Assembly: GCF_004766055.1 (NCBI RefSeq)
Contig: NZ_SPQR01000003.1
Coordinates: 310,001-374,000, forward strand
Direction of reading: 5' to 3'
Source of the DNA: Desulfosporosinus sp. Sb-LF
GTDB taxonomy: Bacteria; Bacillota; Desulfitobacteriia; Desulfitobacteriales; Desulfitobacteriaceae
DNA: 64,000 nt
The notes under the pieces are model-generated. The model was given only the letters and a program-made list of their open reading frames with translations. It had not been told where the DNA came from and ran no database searches. Every line of letters begins with the position of its first letter. Position 1 is the stretch's first letter. Position numbers and translations under genes: made by a program. Shown piece by piece: positions 36,930-46,780 of this stretch.

Positions 36930-37277
36930 ATGAGTCCCTTTGATTTCTTATTAGTAGCCCATCTCCTTGGAGATTTCCCCCTGCAAACTAGTTGGATGGC
37001 GATGAACAAAGCGAACAAGTGGCTACCTCTTTTAACCCATTCTATTTTGTATACCGGAACAATAGGAATAATTTCATTCGTGGGTTTTGGTGGTTTCGCC
37101 GCATGGCAGCTTTTTATTATTTTTCTTGGTCATGTTCTCCTTGACCGCCGTACGTCCGTGGCCTGGTGGGTACAGCATATCATGCATACTGATCTCTCTA
37201 AAAACCAATGGCTAGGAATAATGGTCGATCAAGTTTTCCATGTGACCATCTTAGCTTTAATTTTGCAGGTAAAGTAA
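36930..37277 (+). CDS. DUF3307 membrane protein
   Basis: 115 residues from ATG 36930, preferred over ATG 36915 because GAGG lies 9 nt before it. It opens with the DUF3307 signature (FDFLLVAHLLGDFPLQTSWMA), has a conserved HLLGDF...Q core and three to four transmembrane helices, with HSILYTGTIG and GHVLLDRRTS in the middle. Members are small membrane proteins of unknown role, sometimes beside phage-defence or regulatory genes. It is 19 bp upstream of the HD-GYP gene and likely co-transcribed. Confidence 0.8.
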   Translation: MSPFDFLLVAHLLGDFPLQTSWMAMNKANKWLPLLTHSILYTGTIGIISFVGFGGFAAWQLFIIFLGHVLLDRRTSVAWWVQHIMHTDLSKNQWLGIMVDQVFHVTILALILQVK

Positions 37278-37296
37278 AGGAGAGTGAAACTACACC

Positions 37297-38433
37297 ATGC
37301 ACGAACTCCAGAACATAACGCCTAAGCTAAAAGAGGAACTTGCTCCTGAGCAGATGTTACGCATCATTTTTCATTACGTTTCCTTAATAGCATCGGAAAA
37401 GGATCTCGACCGACTTCTGCTACATATGGCGGATATGGGACGGGATCTAATTTTGGCGGATCGTTGTTCCTTATGGCTCTTTGACAAGGATAACCACCAG
37501 CTCTGGACCAGAGTTGCCCATGGGGTCAAAGCTTTAACCATGCCAGCTGATACAGGATTAGCTGGCTATGCCATGATGAAAAACGAAGCCATTTTCATTG
37601 AAGATGCCTATCGGGATCCACGATTTAATCCGGAAATAGATCTGAAAACTGGCTACCACACACAGTCAGTTCTGGTGATTCCGATCCTCAATCAAAATGG
37701 CGAGATCATGGGGGTGTATCAGGCGATTAATAAATTAACCCCAGATGGTGTCTTCAAACTTCAAGATATGAATCTTTTATCCCTTGCCGCTTCTTATAGT
37801 GGCAAAGCCTTAGAGTCTGCCTTACTTGATCAAGAGATTGAGCAAACTCAGAAGGAAATCATCTTTACAATGGGTGAGATTGGGGAAAGTCGTTCTAAAG
37901 AAACAGGCAACCATGTGAAACGAGTAGCAGAATACTCGAAAGTCCTCGCTCTTAATTATGGATTAAGTCCAAAAGAATCAGAGCTTATCAAAGTAGCCTC
38001 CCCTATGCATGATATTGGCAAAGTAGCCATTCCCGATGACATCTTAAAGAAACCTGGAAAGCTTTCCGATGAGGAATTCAGTATGATGCAGGCACACTCC
38101 GAAATTGGTTATGGACTCCTCAAAGAATCCAATCGCCAAATTCTTCGCTCTGCAGCAATTATTGCTCACCAACACCATGAAAAATGGAATGGTACAGGGT
38201 ATCCCCAAGGCCTAAAAGGGGAAGCGATTCATATCTACGGACGAATAACCGCCATAGCCGACGTGTTTGACGCCTTAGTCAGTGATCGTTGTTATAAAAA
38301 AGCCTGGGAACTCGATCGAGTGATTAACCTCTTTAAAGAGGAACGGGGTATCCAATTCGATCCTAAACTTGTCGAGGTTTTCCTGGACTGTTTGGATGAA
38401 ATTCTGGCTTTGAAAGAGGAATATGCGGATTGA
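37297..38433 (+). CDS. GAF-HD-GYP cyclic-di-GMP phosphodiesterase-like protein
   Basis: 378 residues. Residues about 35-180 form a GAF sensor (DRCSLWLFDKDNHQLWTRV, MGVYQAINKLTPDG). A helical linker follows, then an HD-GYP domain from about 195 with the metal-binding HD in MHDIGKVAIPD, further His in AHSEIGYGLL and HQHHEKWNGTGYPQGLKG (the GYP motif) and DVFDALVSDRCYKKAW. Such proteins hydrolyse c-di-GMP to pGpG or GMP. No membrane segment, so cytoplasmic. The ligand of the GAF domain is unknown. Confidence 0.9.
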   Translation: MHELQNITPKLKEELAPEQMLRIIFHYVSLIASEKDLDRLLLHMADMGRDLILADRCSLWLFDKDNHQLWTRVAHGVKALTMPADTGLAGYAMMKNEAIFIEDAYRDPRFNPEIDLKTGYHTQSVLVIPILNQNGEIMGVYQAINKLTPDGVFKLQDMNLLSLAASYSGKALESALLDQEIEQTQKEIIFTMGEIGESRSKETGNHVKRVAEYSKVLALNYGLSPKESELIKVASPMHDIGKVAIPDDILKKPGKLSDEEFSMMQAHSEIGYGLLKESNRQILRSAAIIAHQHHEKWNGTGYPQGLKGEAIHIYGRITAIADVFDALVSDRCYKKAWELDRVINLFKEERGIQFDPKLVEVFLDCLDEILALKEEYAD

Positions 38434-38448
38434 GGGTTGTTGAGAAAT

Positions 38449-38484
38449 AAAGGTCCTGTCAGGGTTATCCCTGACAGGACCTTT
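38449..38484. terminator. bidirectional terminator
   Basis: AAAGGTCCTGTCAGGG (38449-38464) pairs perfectly with CCCTGACAGGACCTTT (38469-38484) across TTAT. It serves the convergent HD-GYP and cyclase genes. Confidence 0.9.
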
Positions 38485-38485
38485 A

Positions 38486-40276
38486 TTAAGTGTCTTCAAG
38501 CTCACCCTCTACTTGGTAAATTTCAACCAATTGTTCTTTTCCCTTAACTTTAATGGCGTCTAGCGCAGTTACCTTGAAAGATCCTTTTATTCGCTCATAC
38601 GTTTCTTTACTGATTAAAATCTGCCCTGGCTTAGCATTAGATTCCAACCTAGCGGCTAGATTCACGGTATCCCCAATGGCAGTATAATCCAAGCGTTCAT
38701 GGGAACCGATATTTCCCACGACTGCTGGTCCGGAATTGAGACCAATACCGAAACTTACCGAACGACCGTAACGTGCCAGGAGATCCTCGACCAGTTTGCC
38801 AGACTCCCTCTGCATTTGTAAGGCGGCACGAACCGCTCTTACAGGGTGGTCGTTTTGCTCAATCGGTGCACCAAAAATGGACATAACTCCATCTCCAATA
38901 AACTTGTCGATCGTTCCTTCATAGGCAAACACTGCACGAGAGCAAAGGTCCAAATATTCATTAAGAATATTAATAATATCCTCTGGTTCCATCTTTTCCG
39001 AAAGGGGGGTAAACCCGCGGATATCGACAAACATCAGCGTGATATCTTTACGGACACCGCCCACTTTAATTTCTTCCTTCGAGGACAAGATTTCTTGAAC
39101 CACGGCTTTAGATACATAACGACCGAAGATCCCTGTCACTCGGCCACGTTCCTTTCGTTCTTTAAGGTATTGAGATACGACTGAAAAAATATATAAGGCA
39201 ATAATAGTGAGAACAGGATATATGTAAGGAAGTAAACTATTCGACACCTTAAAAACGACGGCTTCGGCCACGGTATAAATCACCAGAAAAGCCACCATAA
39301 TCAAGATCGACCATTTAGCACGCACGCGCTCCATGATGAGATAGGCTAATAACCCAAGAACAAGAATGATTAATAAGCCCACAGGTTGAGAAGCCCTTTG
39401 ATAAAACTTCCCATCGAGCAGACTCTGGATAATATTAGCGTGAATCGCGACCCCATACATTTTTAACACCTTACTCGCAGGTGTATAGTACATATCGTCT
39501 AATCCGAGGGCATAGGGTCCAATCAGTACCACAGAACCGGTGAAATGTGCTGGGTTTATTTCCCCATTAAGCACTTTTTCAATCGAAATAGTCTCAATAC
39601 TTTTATCCAATGGTTTTGTGGCATAGGAAAAGCAAACCTCATTTTGTGATCCAGTTGAGAGGAGAGTGTTACCCCTCAGCCAACGGTTATCTTCAGTCCA
39701 AACCAACTTACGATTCTCTGGCAATAGTAAATTTGCCAATTGCACACTAATTGCTGGGACTCGGTTTTCTTTGTCCGAAATCCCCAGCATGACTTTACGG
39801 ACAACCCGATCGTCATCTGGAATAACGTTGATATGCCCTATCCGTTTAGGATCTATCGGAATCACAGGTTTTCCCATGCGTTCGATAACCGCTTGATCGT
39901 TTACTTTTCTCGTCTGAAAATCAAAGTAAACTGGGAGGTAAAAATTTGGATATTTGGCAACCACGTCTGCCAAGGCCTTATCTTCGGCCGGATTCTGACT
40001 CTTATCACTGTAATAGATATCAGGCCAAACTGCTAGAGCCCCATTGGCCAAGAGTTTGTCCGATAATTCCGCGACAATGTTGCGTGGCCAAGGCCACTTG
40101 CCGATTTTAGCAAGGCTTTCATCATCAATCGCCAAGATCTTTATCCTTGAATCGACCACTCTGGGTTCGTTCGTAACACGATCCGTCATGCTTCGTTCCG
40201 CATTATAGAGAACTTCGTTATAGTACATAGAAGCGATTACCAGGATAATAACGATCACGGCATAAATCCTTTTCAA
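38486..40276 (-). CDS. CHASE2-domain class III adenylate/guanylate cyclase
   Basis: 596 residues. An N-terminal membrane helix is followed by an extracytoplasmic CHASE2 sensor (SRIKILAIDDESLAKIGKWPWPR at about 45 to GPYALGLDDMYYTPASK near 255). Three transmembrane helices follow at about 300-370, then a class III cyclase domain: metal Asp in LMFVDIRGFTPLSEKM, second Asp in KFIGDGVMSIFGAP, and TAIGDTVNLAARLES. It probably makes cAMP in response to an external cue. The Lys/Asp specificity residues were not assigned, so cGMP is not excluded. Tail-to-tail with the HD-GYP gene. Confidence 0.9.
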   Translation of the reverse strand: MKRIYAVIVIILVIASMYYNEVLYNAERSMTDRVTNEPRVVDSRIKILAIDDESLAKIGKWPWPRNIVAELSDKLLANGALAVWPDIYYSDKSQNPAEDKALADVVAKYPNFYLPVYFDFQTRKVNDQAVIERMGKPVIPIDPKRIGHINVIPDDDRVVRKVMLGISDKENRVPAISVQLANLLLPENRKLVWTEDNRWLRGNTLLSTGSQNEVCFSYATKPLDKSIETISIEKVLNGEINPAHFTGSVVLIGPYALGLDDMYYTPASKVLKMYGVAIHANIIQSLLDGKFYQRASQPVGLLIILVLGLLAYLIMERVRAKWSILIMVAFLVIYTVAEAVVFKVSNSLLPYIYPVLTIIALYIFSVVSQYLKERKERGRVTGIFGRYVSKAVVQEILSSKEEIKVGGVRKDITLMFVDIRGFTPLSEKMEPEDIINILNEYLDLCSRAVFAYEGTIDKFIGDGVMSIFGAPIEQNDHPVRAVRAALQMQRESGKLVEDLLARYGRSVSFGIGLNSGPAVVGNIGSHERLDYTAIGDTVNLAARLESNAKPGQILISKETYERIKGSFKVTALDAIKVKGKEQLVEIYQVEGELEDT

Positions 40277-40330
40277 TACTCAACACACCCCTATCCTCCA
40301 CAGTGGCTAACCCTTCTTTCGTGTCAAATC

Positions 40331-42544
40331 CTAAGGTTGCCATTCCAGTAGTCGAATGGAGTTATTAAGCTGATCTACTATTAAAAGGTTGCCCTCCTTA
40401 TTAAGCTTGACAGCAAAAGGGTCATCAAACTGGACTTGTTCCGGGAACCCGTTTTGCTTGCCATGCACACCATTACCCGCTAACGTCTTGACCTCTCCTG
40501 CTTTGCTGATTTGTCTTAGACGATGGTTGTAAGTATCAGCCACATACACGGTTCCATCAGAGGAAACGGCGATACCACTCGGAAAGTTAAATTTGGCGGT
40601 CACCCCAGGACCATCCTGGAAACCTCCTTTGAAATAAGTAGTGTCTACTATCGGAGTTGTCCCAGATCCGGCAAGGGTCGTTACTTCACCCTGCGAGGAA
40701 ACCATCCGAATCCTTTGGTTCCCTGTATCTGCCACATACAAGTAGCCATTTGGTCCTAAAGCGAGACCAGAAGGTTCGTTAAATTGTGCCTTTTCCCCAA
40801 GTCCGTCCGCATACCCACCAAAGAGCCAATTCTGTCTTGTTACATATCCACCGCCTGCTAAAACACTCCAAGTTCCATTTTTATCAACTCGCAAGATTCG
40901 ATGATTCAGGGTCTCCGTGACATAGATTTCTCCCTCGTTCCCCACGACAAGATCGGATGGGGAATTTAACCCCTTTACCAACGTTTTAACAAGACCAGAC
41001 TTATCAATCATTCGAATTGCACCATTAGCAGAATCGGCCACAAAAATTGTTCCGTCCTGATCCACGACTAGACCCTTTGGTTGATTAAACATCGCCTGCG
41101 ATGCTGGGCCGTCGAGAAAACCTCCTACAGGCATACCATAATCATCTTTACCAGTGGCAACACCCGCTACGGTTAAGACACTCCCACCTGATATAGCACG
41201 AATTCTGTGATTTTGGGTATCAGAAACATACACCGTTCCATCGTTTCCTCGCGCAATTCCTGAAGGCATCGCAAATTCAGCCACCTGGTTTTGACCGTCA
41301 ATATAGCCGAGGTTGCCCGAACCAGCAAAGGTCTGCACCAGCGGCTTGTTAGCGATAGATTGTCCATAGTTCAAAATGTAGCTAACGGAGGTAATCGTTT
41401 TATCTGAGATAACACTTGACCCGCCTAGGGCTGTAACAGTCGTGCCATTATCAATTCCCTTTTGGTTGCGATTCCAGTATCTCATAAGCAGATCGATCGT
41501 TTCCTGCGGCATGGAGTCATTAACCAAAACAAGAGGAGCCTGTTCTTGGGCAGCTAGTACCGCGCCTGTAAGTGCATCCGGGAAATTTTCTCCAGATGCT
41601 AAATAAATATGCGAAATAGGAAGCCCTCGTCCATCGTTTTGCCATGATGAGTCAAAATTAGTTTCAAGGTCATTGATTTTCTCCATAGTGCCATAGCGGT
41701 TATCCCCACTCGTACGGTTTACGCCGTCCAGGGCAATCCGTTTAACTTGAGATTGAAGCTGGTTCAGACTCTCCTCCGATATAACGGCCGTTCCACCAAT
41801 CACGTGAAATGATTGCTTTAAAGCATCGGTATTGTCAGGTATTGAATTGAAATAGTTAATGATAGAATCCGGTATAGGGCCCTTGGAAGGCAATAAAATC
41901 AAAGGTATTCCGCCAATAGTCGCCGGAATAGTCTGACCGTTCGTCTTAAGATAATTGGACTTTTCGACGCTGATGTACCCTGTTGTCGCTGCGAGCACTG
42001 AAGCTGATAAGGCATCCGGGAAATTGTCGCCCTGAACAAGATAAAATTCAGACCCGCTATGCTTAAGTTCCTTGGCAATAGCCAAAGCTGTCTCATAGCG
42101 ATCATTCCCGGCGATTCTATGGATGTTTTCTGTATTAAAGCCTAAGTTTGCCAAAGCGGTGACAAAACTATCGGGAACAGCGACCGAACCCCCTAGAATG
42201 TAAATATTGCCTTTTTTATTGAGATGCTCGTTTATGTATGTTAAAGCTTCCAGGCTTAATTCTGGCGTACTATCTAATAAGAGAAGAGGACCTTTTTTTT
42301 GATGAGCTAAAGGTACACCAGCTAAAGCATCTGGAAAATTATTGCCGGTGGTGAGAACAACATTGTCAACCATTCCAGGGAACTTTGAAGCGATTTGCAC
42401 CATAGTTTGAAAGCGGCTGTTGCCGGATAACCGTTCGATATGATCAGATGGTTGGCTCGCTGTGACTAGACTGGGTTGTACGCCCCAAGAAACAAAGATA
42501 CTGACCAACAGACTCAAAGCCTTAATATAAGAGCGCCTCTTCAC
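40331..42544 (-). CDS. secreted cell-wall protein: three CWB2 repeats plus six-bladed NHL propeller
   Basis: 737 residues from GTG 42544, with GGAGGG seven bases before it; the longer frame adds 22 codons without a ribosome-binding site. A signal peptide (KRRSYIKALSLLVSIF) is followed by three cell-wall-binding-2 modules (about 30-360), each with the RLSGNSRFQT/RIAGNDRYET and NFPDALAG/NFPDALSA signatures; these bind anionic wall polymers. Residues about 400-735 hold six NHL repeats (for example GTVYVSDTQNHRIR and GYLYVADTGNQRIR) forming a propeller. The protein is displayed on the surface. The ligand of the propeller is unknown. Confidence 0.88.
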   Translation of the reverse strand: MKRRSYIKALSLLVSIFVSWGVQPSLVTASQPSDHIERLSGNSRFQTMVQIASKFPGMVDNVVLTTGNNFPDALAGVPLAHQKKGPLLLLDSTPELSLEALTYINEHLNKKGNIYILGGSVAVPDSFVTALANLGFNTENIHRIAGNDRYETALAIAKELKHSGSEFYLVQGDNFPDALSASVLAATTGYISVEKSNYLKTNGQTIPATIGGIPLILLPSKGPIPDSIINYFNSIPDNTDALKQSFHVIGGTAVISEESLNQLQSQVKRIALDGVNRTSGDNRYGTMEKINDLETNFDSSWQNDGRGLPISHIYLASGENFPDALTGAVLAAQEQAPLVLVNDSMPQETIDLLMRYWNRNQKGIDNGTTVTALGGSSVISDKTITSVSYILNYGQSIANKPLVQTFAGSGNLGYIDGQNQVAEFAMPSGIARGNDGTVYVSDTQNHRIRAISGGSVLTVAGVATGKDDYGMPVGGFLDGPASQAMFNQPKGLVVDQDGTIFVADSANGAIRMIDKSGLVKTLVKGLNSPSDLVVGNEGEIYVTETLNHRILRVDKNGTWSVLAGGGYVTRQNWLFGGYADGLGEKAQFNEPSGLALGPNGYLYVADTGNQRIRMVSSQGEVTTLAGSGTTPIVDTTYFKGGFQDGPGVTAKFNFPSGIAVSSDGTVYVADTYNHRLRQISKAGEVKTLAGNGVHGKQNGFPEQVQFDDPFAVKLNKEGNLLIVDQLNNSIRLLEWQP

Positions 42545-42847
42545 TAGAATATCCCTCCAAATATATGTTTTAACTAGGATATTCTCTATAAAACTGTAAA
42601 TTCCTTTCAAACAATTTCATAAAAGTTAAACTTTTGCAAAAATAAAGAACTAAACCGAATTTTAATAAAATTGTTATTTTATGAGTTTGAATCCATTAAA
42701 AACCCTATTCCTTATTATCCTACAGACAAGGCTTGATATAAAAATACTTCATTAGAATTCATAAAAATATATGTATAATTCCATAGACAGACCCCTATAA
42801 ATAACCAAACACCAAAACGTTACATTTAGTCAGTCGTATATAAAAAA

Positions 42848-43643
42848 ATGAAGTCATATCACAAAATCATGATTGCTGCTAAAACGTCTCTAAAATTCGT
42901 GCAGAAGACCTTGAATGAAGTGCGTCACACGATGGTGTCGCGACCTTACTATAGTTCTAAGTACAAACTATACTATCATTCCAGCACTATTGAGTGGAGC
43001 TATACAGAGAGCAAAAAACGAAGCGGTGAAGTGGTTACTGGTGAACGTAGGATGTACCTTCTTCTCTTCTATAATGACCAAAAGGCTACTGATGACAAAA
43101 TCGAATTCAATGACTTGCTTGACACTCTGGAAATGGAGCTAATGTCTAAAAAAAGAAATCCACATCATGAAAGGCTTTATTCCAAATACTATGAAATCAA
43201 GGAAACTCCCGTTCGTGGAATTACCTTGATCCACAAGCAGGAGGCAATCGAAACGGTGAAGAAAAATTTCGGTTACTTTACCTTGGTTTCGAATGCCGTT
43301 AAGAATCCATTAGATGCACTGGAATCTACCGTTCGAAAGATGTGATTGAGAAAGCTTTTGGCAATCTAAAGGAACGTTTGAACATGCGACGCACATCGGT
43401 ATCTTCGTCTGAAAATCTTGAAGGTAAGCTTTTCGTGCAATTCATTGCCTTGATCTACCTTTCATATATCAAGAAAGTGATGTCTGAAAAAGATTTGCAA
43501 AAAAAATACACGACCTAGAGCTGTTGGATGATCTGGATGTCATAGAACGTTATGAGCAATCTGGGAAAAGACATCGACTAGGCGAAATGACAAAGAAGCA
43601 AACCGAACTTTATACTGCCCTTGGCGTGAACCCACCTTCATAG
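42848..43643 (+). pseudogene. decayed IS transposase (IS1634/IS4-like), C-terminal part
   Basis: An open frame to 43345 encodes the C-terminal half of a DDE transposase. A frameshift at about 43335 leads to YRSKDVIEKAFGNLKERLNM, the conserved Y-(2)R-(3)E-(6)K-type region, then GKLFVQFIALIYLSYI. A second frameshift at about 43510 leads to LELLDDLDVIERYEQSGK and the end at TAG 43643. The N-terminal half is missing and no terminal repeats are visible. The element can no longer move by itself. It marks an old insertion between the CWB2 gene and the MORN relic. Confidence 0.8.
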
Positions 43644-43671
43644 GTATAAAAACTCGGGAATTCAGGTTATA

Positions 43672-43724
43672 TATTTACGTCCTCAAAGGCCACCCTGTAG
43701 GGGTGACCTTTGAGGACGTAAATA
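43672..43724. repeat. 23-bp inverted repeat beyond the IS relic
   Basis: TATTTACGTCCTCAAAGGCC-ACC (43672-43694) pairs with 43702-43724 with one G-U mismatch, around CTGTAGG. It may be a bidirectional terminator or an IS-associated hairpin. Confidence 0.65.
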
Positions 43725-43750
43725 CATAAACCCACCCAACCATTGCAGGT

Positions 43751-44276
43751 TCAATCATCAATCTTGTTCCCAAATTCATCATAGTAAGGTTCCTTTTGAA
43801 AATCTTCCATTGGCAAATGTGCCAATAAAATAACTGCCATCAGAAAACGTGTAAGTTCCTTTACCGTTAAGTTTTCCATTTTTCCAACTACCATTGTAAG
43901 ATGCTCCGGAGGACCATATGTAAAGACCAGTTCCATTTTCTAGGTTGTTGGTCCAATTGCCAACGTAAGTATCATATGTATCTTCATCTCCTAGGAACCA
44001 AATAGCAGTTCCTTGACCATTTCTTTTATCACCTTTCCAATTTCCTTTATATACATCTCCATTAGAATAAGTTAGTGTTCCATACTCGGTTCTAGTTCCT
44101 TTAACCCAATTCCCTTCATAATTATCGCCATTAGGCCAATTGTAAGTTCCTGAGCCATGCATGCTACCACTCTTCCAATATCCATCATAACCTCTTCCAT
44201 CTTCATCGCCTACCCAACTACCTACCCACCATGAAGTTTCCTTTTCTTTGCGAGTGCAATAGTGGGTGAATACCAA
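43751..44276 (-). pseudogene. MORN-repeat protein gene with 3' frameshift and truncated start
   Basis: The frame 44276-43779 encodes about six MORN repeats of the type YxGxWKxGKxxGxGTY (for example YEGNWVKGTRTEYGTLTY, YKGNWKGDKRNGQG and YNGSWKNGKLNGKGTY). MORN repeats form beta-hairpin sheets that bind lipids or proteins. Near 43794 a one-base insertion shifts the end; in the other frame it would finish YYDEFGNKIDD at 43751. The first codon would be TTG 44276 without a ribosome-binding site, and no signal peptide or earlier domain is visible, so the 5' end is probably also lost. It adjoins the IS relic. Confidence 0.65.
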
Positions 44277-44336
44277 AGTAACTACATATCATGCTGGAAT
44301 CCGTAACCGCTAATTAAAACTAAAAAAGTGTCGTGG

Positions 44337-46433
44337 TCAAGAATCTCTAATAATGTGATATTTTGCCGCTTTCCTGACAACAGTAGAGGCATCAATTTTT
44401 AATTCCTTAGCCATCTGCCTAGTAGTACGATAGTTGGCATAGGCTCTTTCCAACAACTGCTTCTCCACACTTTCTACAGCATCCTTTAATGGCACTATCC
44501 CCGAAACAATAATATATGAGGAGCTTATCCCTACTTTATCCCGCAGGTAGGAAGGTAGATCCTCGCCGATGATGTTATCATCTATGGTAGTAACAACCAT
44601 TCTCTCAATAAGGTTTTCCAATTCTCTGATATTGCCGGGCCAGTCATACTGCATAAGAATATCAACCACTCCCTGTGTCATCTTTTTATTCTTTTTATAT
44701 TTGTAGTTAAATACCTCTACAAAATGTGCCACCAGTGGGGGTATATCATCTTTGCGATCGCGTAGGGGCGGGACATGCACCGGCACTACATTTAACCGAT
44801 AATATAGATCCTCGCGAAACTGCTTTTGCTGCAACATTTCTAACAGATCCCTGTTTGTAGCGGCGACAATGCGCACATCCACATTAATAAAACTTGATCC
44901 CCCGACCCGGATAATTTCTTTGTTTTGCAAAAACCTCAGCATCTTGACCTGTAAATTCAGTGGCATTTCACCAATTTCATCTAGAAATAAAGTCCCTCCG
45001 GAAGCCAGTTCAATATATCCTGATTTGCCCTCTTTTTTGGCTCCGGTAAAGGCCCCGCCATCATAGCCAAATAATTCGGATTCCAGTAAATTCTCAGGAA
45101 TAGCACCGCAGTTCACCTTAATAAACGGCTTATCTCGGCGTGGGCTATTGCTGTGAATTGTCTCGGCTATCAGTTCCTTACCGGTACCTGATTCACCGGT
45201 GATTAAAACAGTAGAATCAACTGAGGCCAACCTTACCACCATTTCCAACAGGTGCCTCATCTTGGCCGAGCTAACGACCAGGTTTTCGGAATTATCATAG
45301 CGCAGCTTCAAAGTGCGAAGCTGGGTTTCATAGTGCTGGCTTAGCCCCTGTGCTTTTTTCAGCTTGTGTTTTAACAGATTTAGTTCTGTGACATCCCTGA
45401 CATTACAGACTACCCTGATTATTTCACCACTTGCGTCGATGACTGGATTTCCCGTAGTCAGCGTAAGCTTACCGGTTTTGCTTGTCTGCATAATCGTGAT
45501 AGATTTCTTCTTCTCCAAGACATGGCAGGTTACAGGTTCAGAAATAATACCGTCTCTTCTAATGTCCTCTACACTTAGCCCCAGGTATTCATGGGCATTG
45601 ATGCCCGTCAACTGTTCAAAGGCCTTATTGTAGCGCAGGATTTTTCCTTTACCGTCAGTTATAAATAACCCGTCAAACGATGATTCCACTATAGCATCCA
45701 GTTCCTCATTTAATTCCTTCACATAGCTCAGTTCCTTGGACATCTTATCCAACTCGGAGATATCCTGGAGCACCGCAACGGCACCGATAATCTTACCGTC
45801 TTTTTTAATCGGAGAACGGTTAGATATAAAGTAGTGGTTTTTAAGTTTTACTTTCTTTAAAGTTTCAACTTTTCCGGTCTTAATTACATCCATTATGTCA
45901 CTGGTAGGAAGTACATCCAGTATATTTTTCCCGGCAACAACTTCTGCCTCAATACCCAGCAACTTGACGGCTGACAAATTCCAGACCTTAATGATGCCTT
46001 TTTCATCCACCGAAATAATTGCATTATGAGTCGAATTGATAATCGTATCAAGTTCCAGGGAAATGTTGTTGTAAGAATTAAAGAAAGCTTTGGCAATATC
46101 GCCGCGGGTAACGATCCCCACTACCCGCCCGTTTTCATCCACAACAGGCAGCCGGGGCACCGTAGCATTGACTACGTCTCCAAACTCATCCTCAGGATGG
46201 CCCGTGAGAATCTTCCGGGTCATTAAGGCTTCCACCTTCGTATTCATATCCATGCCCCTGCTTATCGCACGGTAAATATGACTCTTGGTAAAAAGGCCTA
46301 CCAATTTACCGTTTTCGTCTAATACCGGGACACCGTCTATCTTATTCGCTATAAAAATATTGACTACCTCGCAAATCCTATGATTGGGACTTATGGTTAA
46401 GAGATCAGGGGTCATTATTTCCCGAACCTTCAT
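44337..46433 (-). CDS. sigma-54-dependent activator with CBS and PAS sensor domains
   Basis: 698 residues. Two CBS domains (1-120; MTPDLLTISPNHRICEVV, MTRKILTGHPEDEFGDVV) suggest adenine-nucleotide sensing. Two PAS domains (about 125-235 and 245-360) may bind a further ligand. The AAA+ domain (about 385-620) has Walker A GESGTGKELIA and the sigma-54 contact loop GAFTGA, so it can remodel sigma-54 polymerase. The C-terminal helix-turn-helix is TRQMAKELKIDASTVVRKA. It lies directly downstream of the acyl-CoA mutase operon on the same strand. That operon has a sigma-54 promoter and dyad enhancer-like sites, so it is the likely target (inference). Confidence 0.92.
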   Translation of the reverse strand: MKVREIMTPDLLTISPNHRICEVVNIFIANKIDGVPVLDENGKLVGLFTKSHIYRAISRGMDMNTKVEALMTRKILTGHPEDEFGDVVNATVPRLPVVDENGRVVGIVTRGDIAKAFFNSYNNISLELDTIINSTHNAIISVDEKGIIKVWNLSAVKLLGIEAEVVAGKNILDVLPTSDIMDVIKTGKVETLKKVKLKNHYFISNRSPIKKDGKIIGAVAVLQDISELDKMSKELSYVKELNEELDAIVESSFDGLFITDGKGKILRYNKAFEQLTGINAHEYLGLSVEDIRRDGIISEPVTCHVLEKKKSITIMQTSKTGKLTLTTGNPVIDASGEIIRVVCNVRDVTELNLLKHKLKKAQGLSQHYETQLRTLKLRYDNSENLVVSSAKMRHLLEMVVRLASVDSTVLITGESGTGKELIAETIHSNSPRRDKPFIKVNCGAIPENLLESELFGYDGGAFTGAKKEGKSGYIELASGGTLFLDEIGEMPLNLQVKMLRFLQNKEIIRVGGSSFINVDVRIVAATNRDLLEMLQQKQFREDLYYRLNVVPVHVPPLRDRKDDIPPLVAHFVEVFNYKYKKNKKMTQGVVDILMQYDWPGNIRELENLIERMVVTTIDDNIIGEDLPSYLRDKVGISSSYIIVSGIVPLKDAVESVEKQLLERAYANYRTTRQMAKELKIDASTVVRKAAKYHIIRDS

Positions 46434-46780
46434 TTAGTTTCACATCCTAACTGATTGTATGTTAGTTATGAATTCAACATTTCTGTACCTCAGAATTATT
46501 AATTAATGTCCATTGTCATTCAAATATCGTTTGATATCTGAATAGATTCCATATTGCTTGAATTTATCCTCTTTTCAGATAAATATTTCGACTGCTGCCT
46601 CATAACTTAAGAGTCAATAGCTCTCCTCGGATTGTGCTCCGTTAAAGCTTTTGACTCTTGCAATTAAGCTGATCGGCACTTATCAATGCTATTATTAATC
46701 ATGGATTCTCGGTCAACTTGCGATAGTTAACTCTATAGAAAAACCCCCGGCATACATATAGGGATGCCAGAGGTTTATTT
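46434..46780. other. intergenic region between the activator and the mutase operon
   Basis: About 350 bp without a gene. It contains the mutase-operon terminator (46742-46775) and presumably the activator's own promoter. No sigma-54 motif was recognised here. Confidence 0.45.
46742..46775 (-). terminator. terminator of the acyl-CoA mutase operon
   Basis: On the complement, AACCTCTGGCAT pairs with ATGCCGGGGGTT (two G-U pairs) and is followed by TTTT. It lies 6 bp after the last gene of the operon. Confidence 0.8.
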
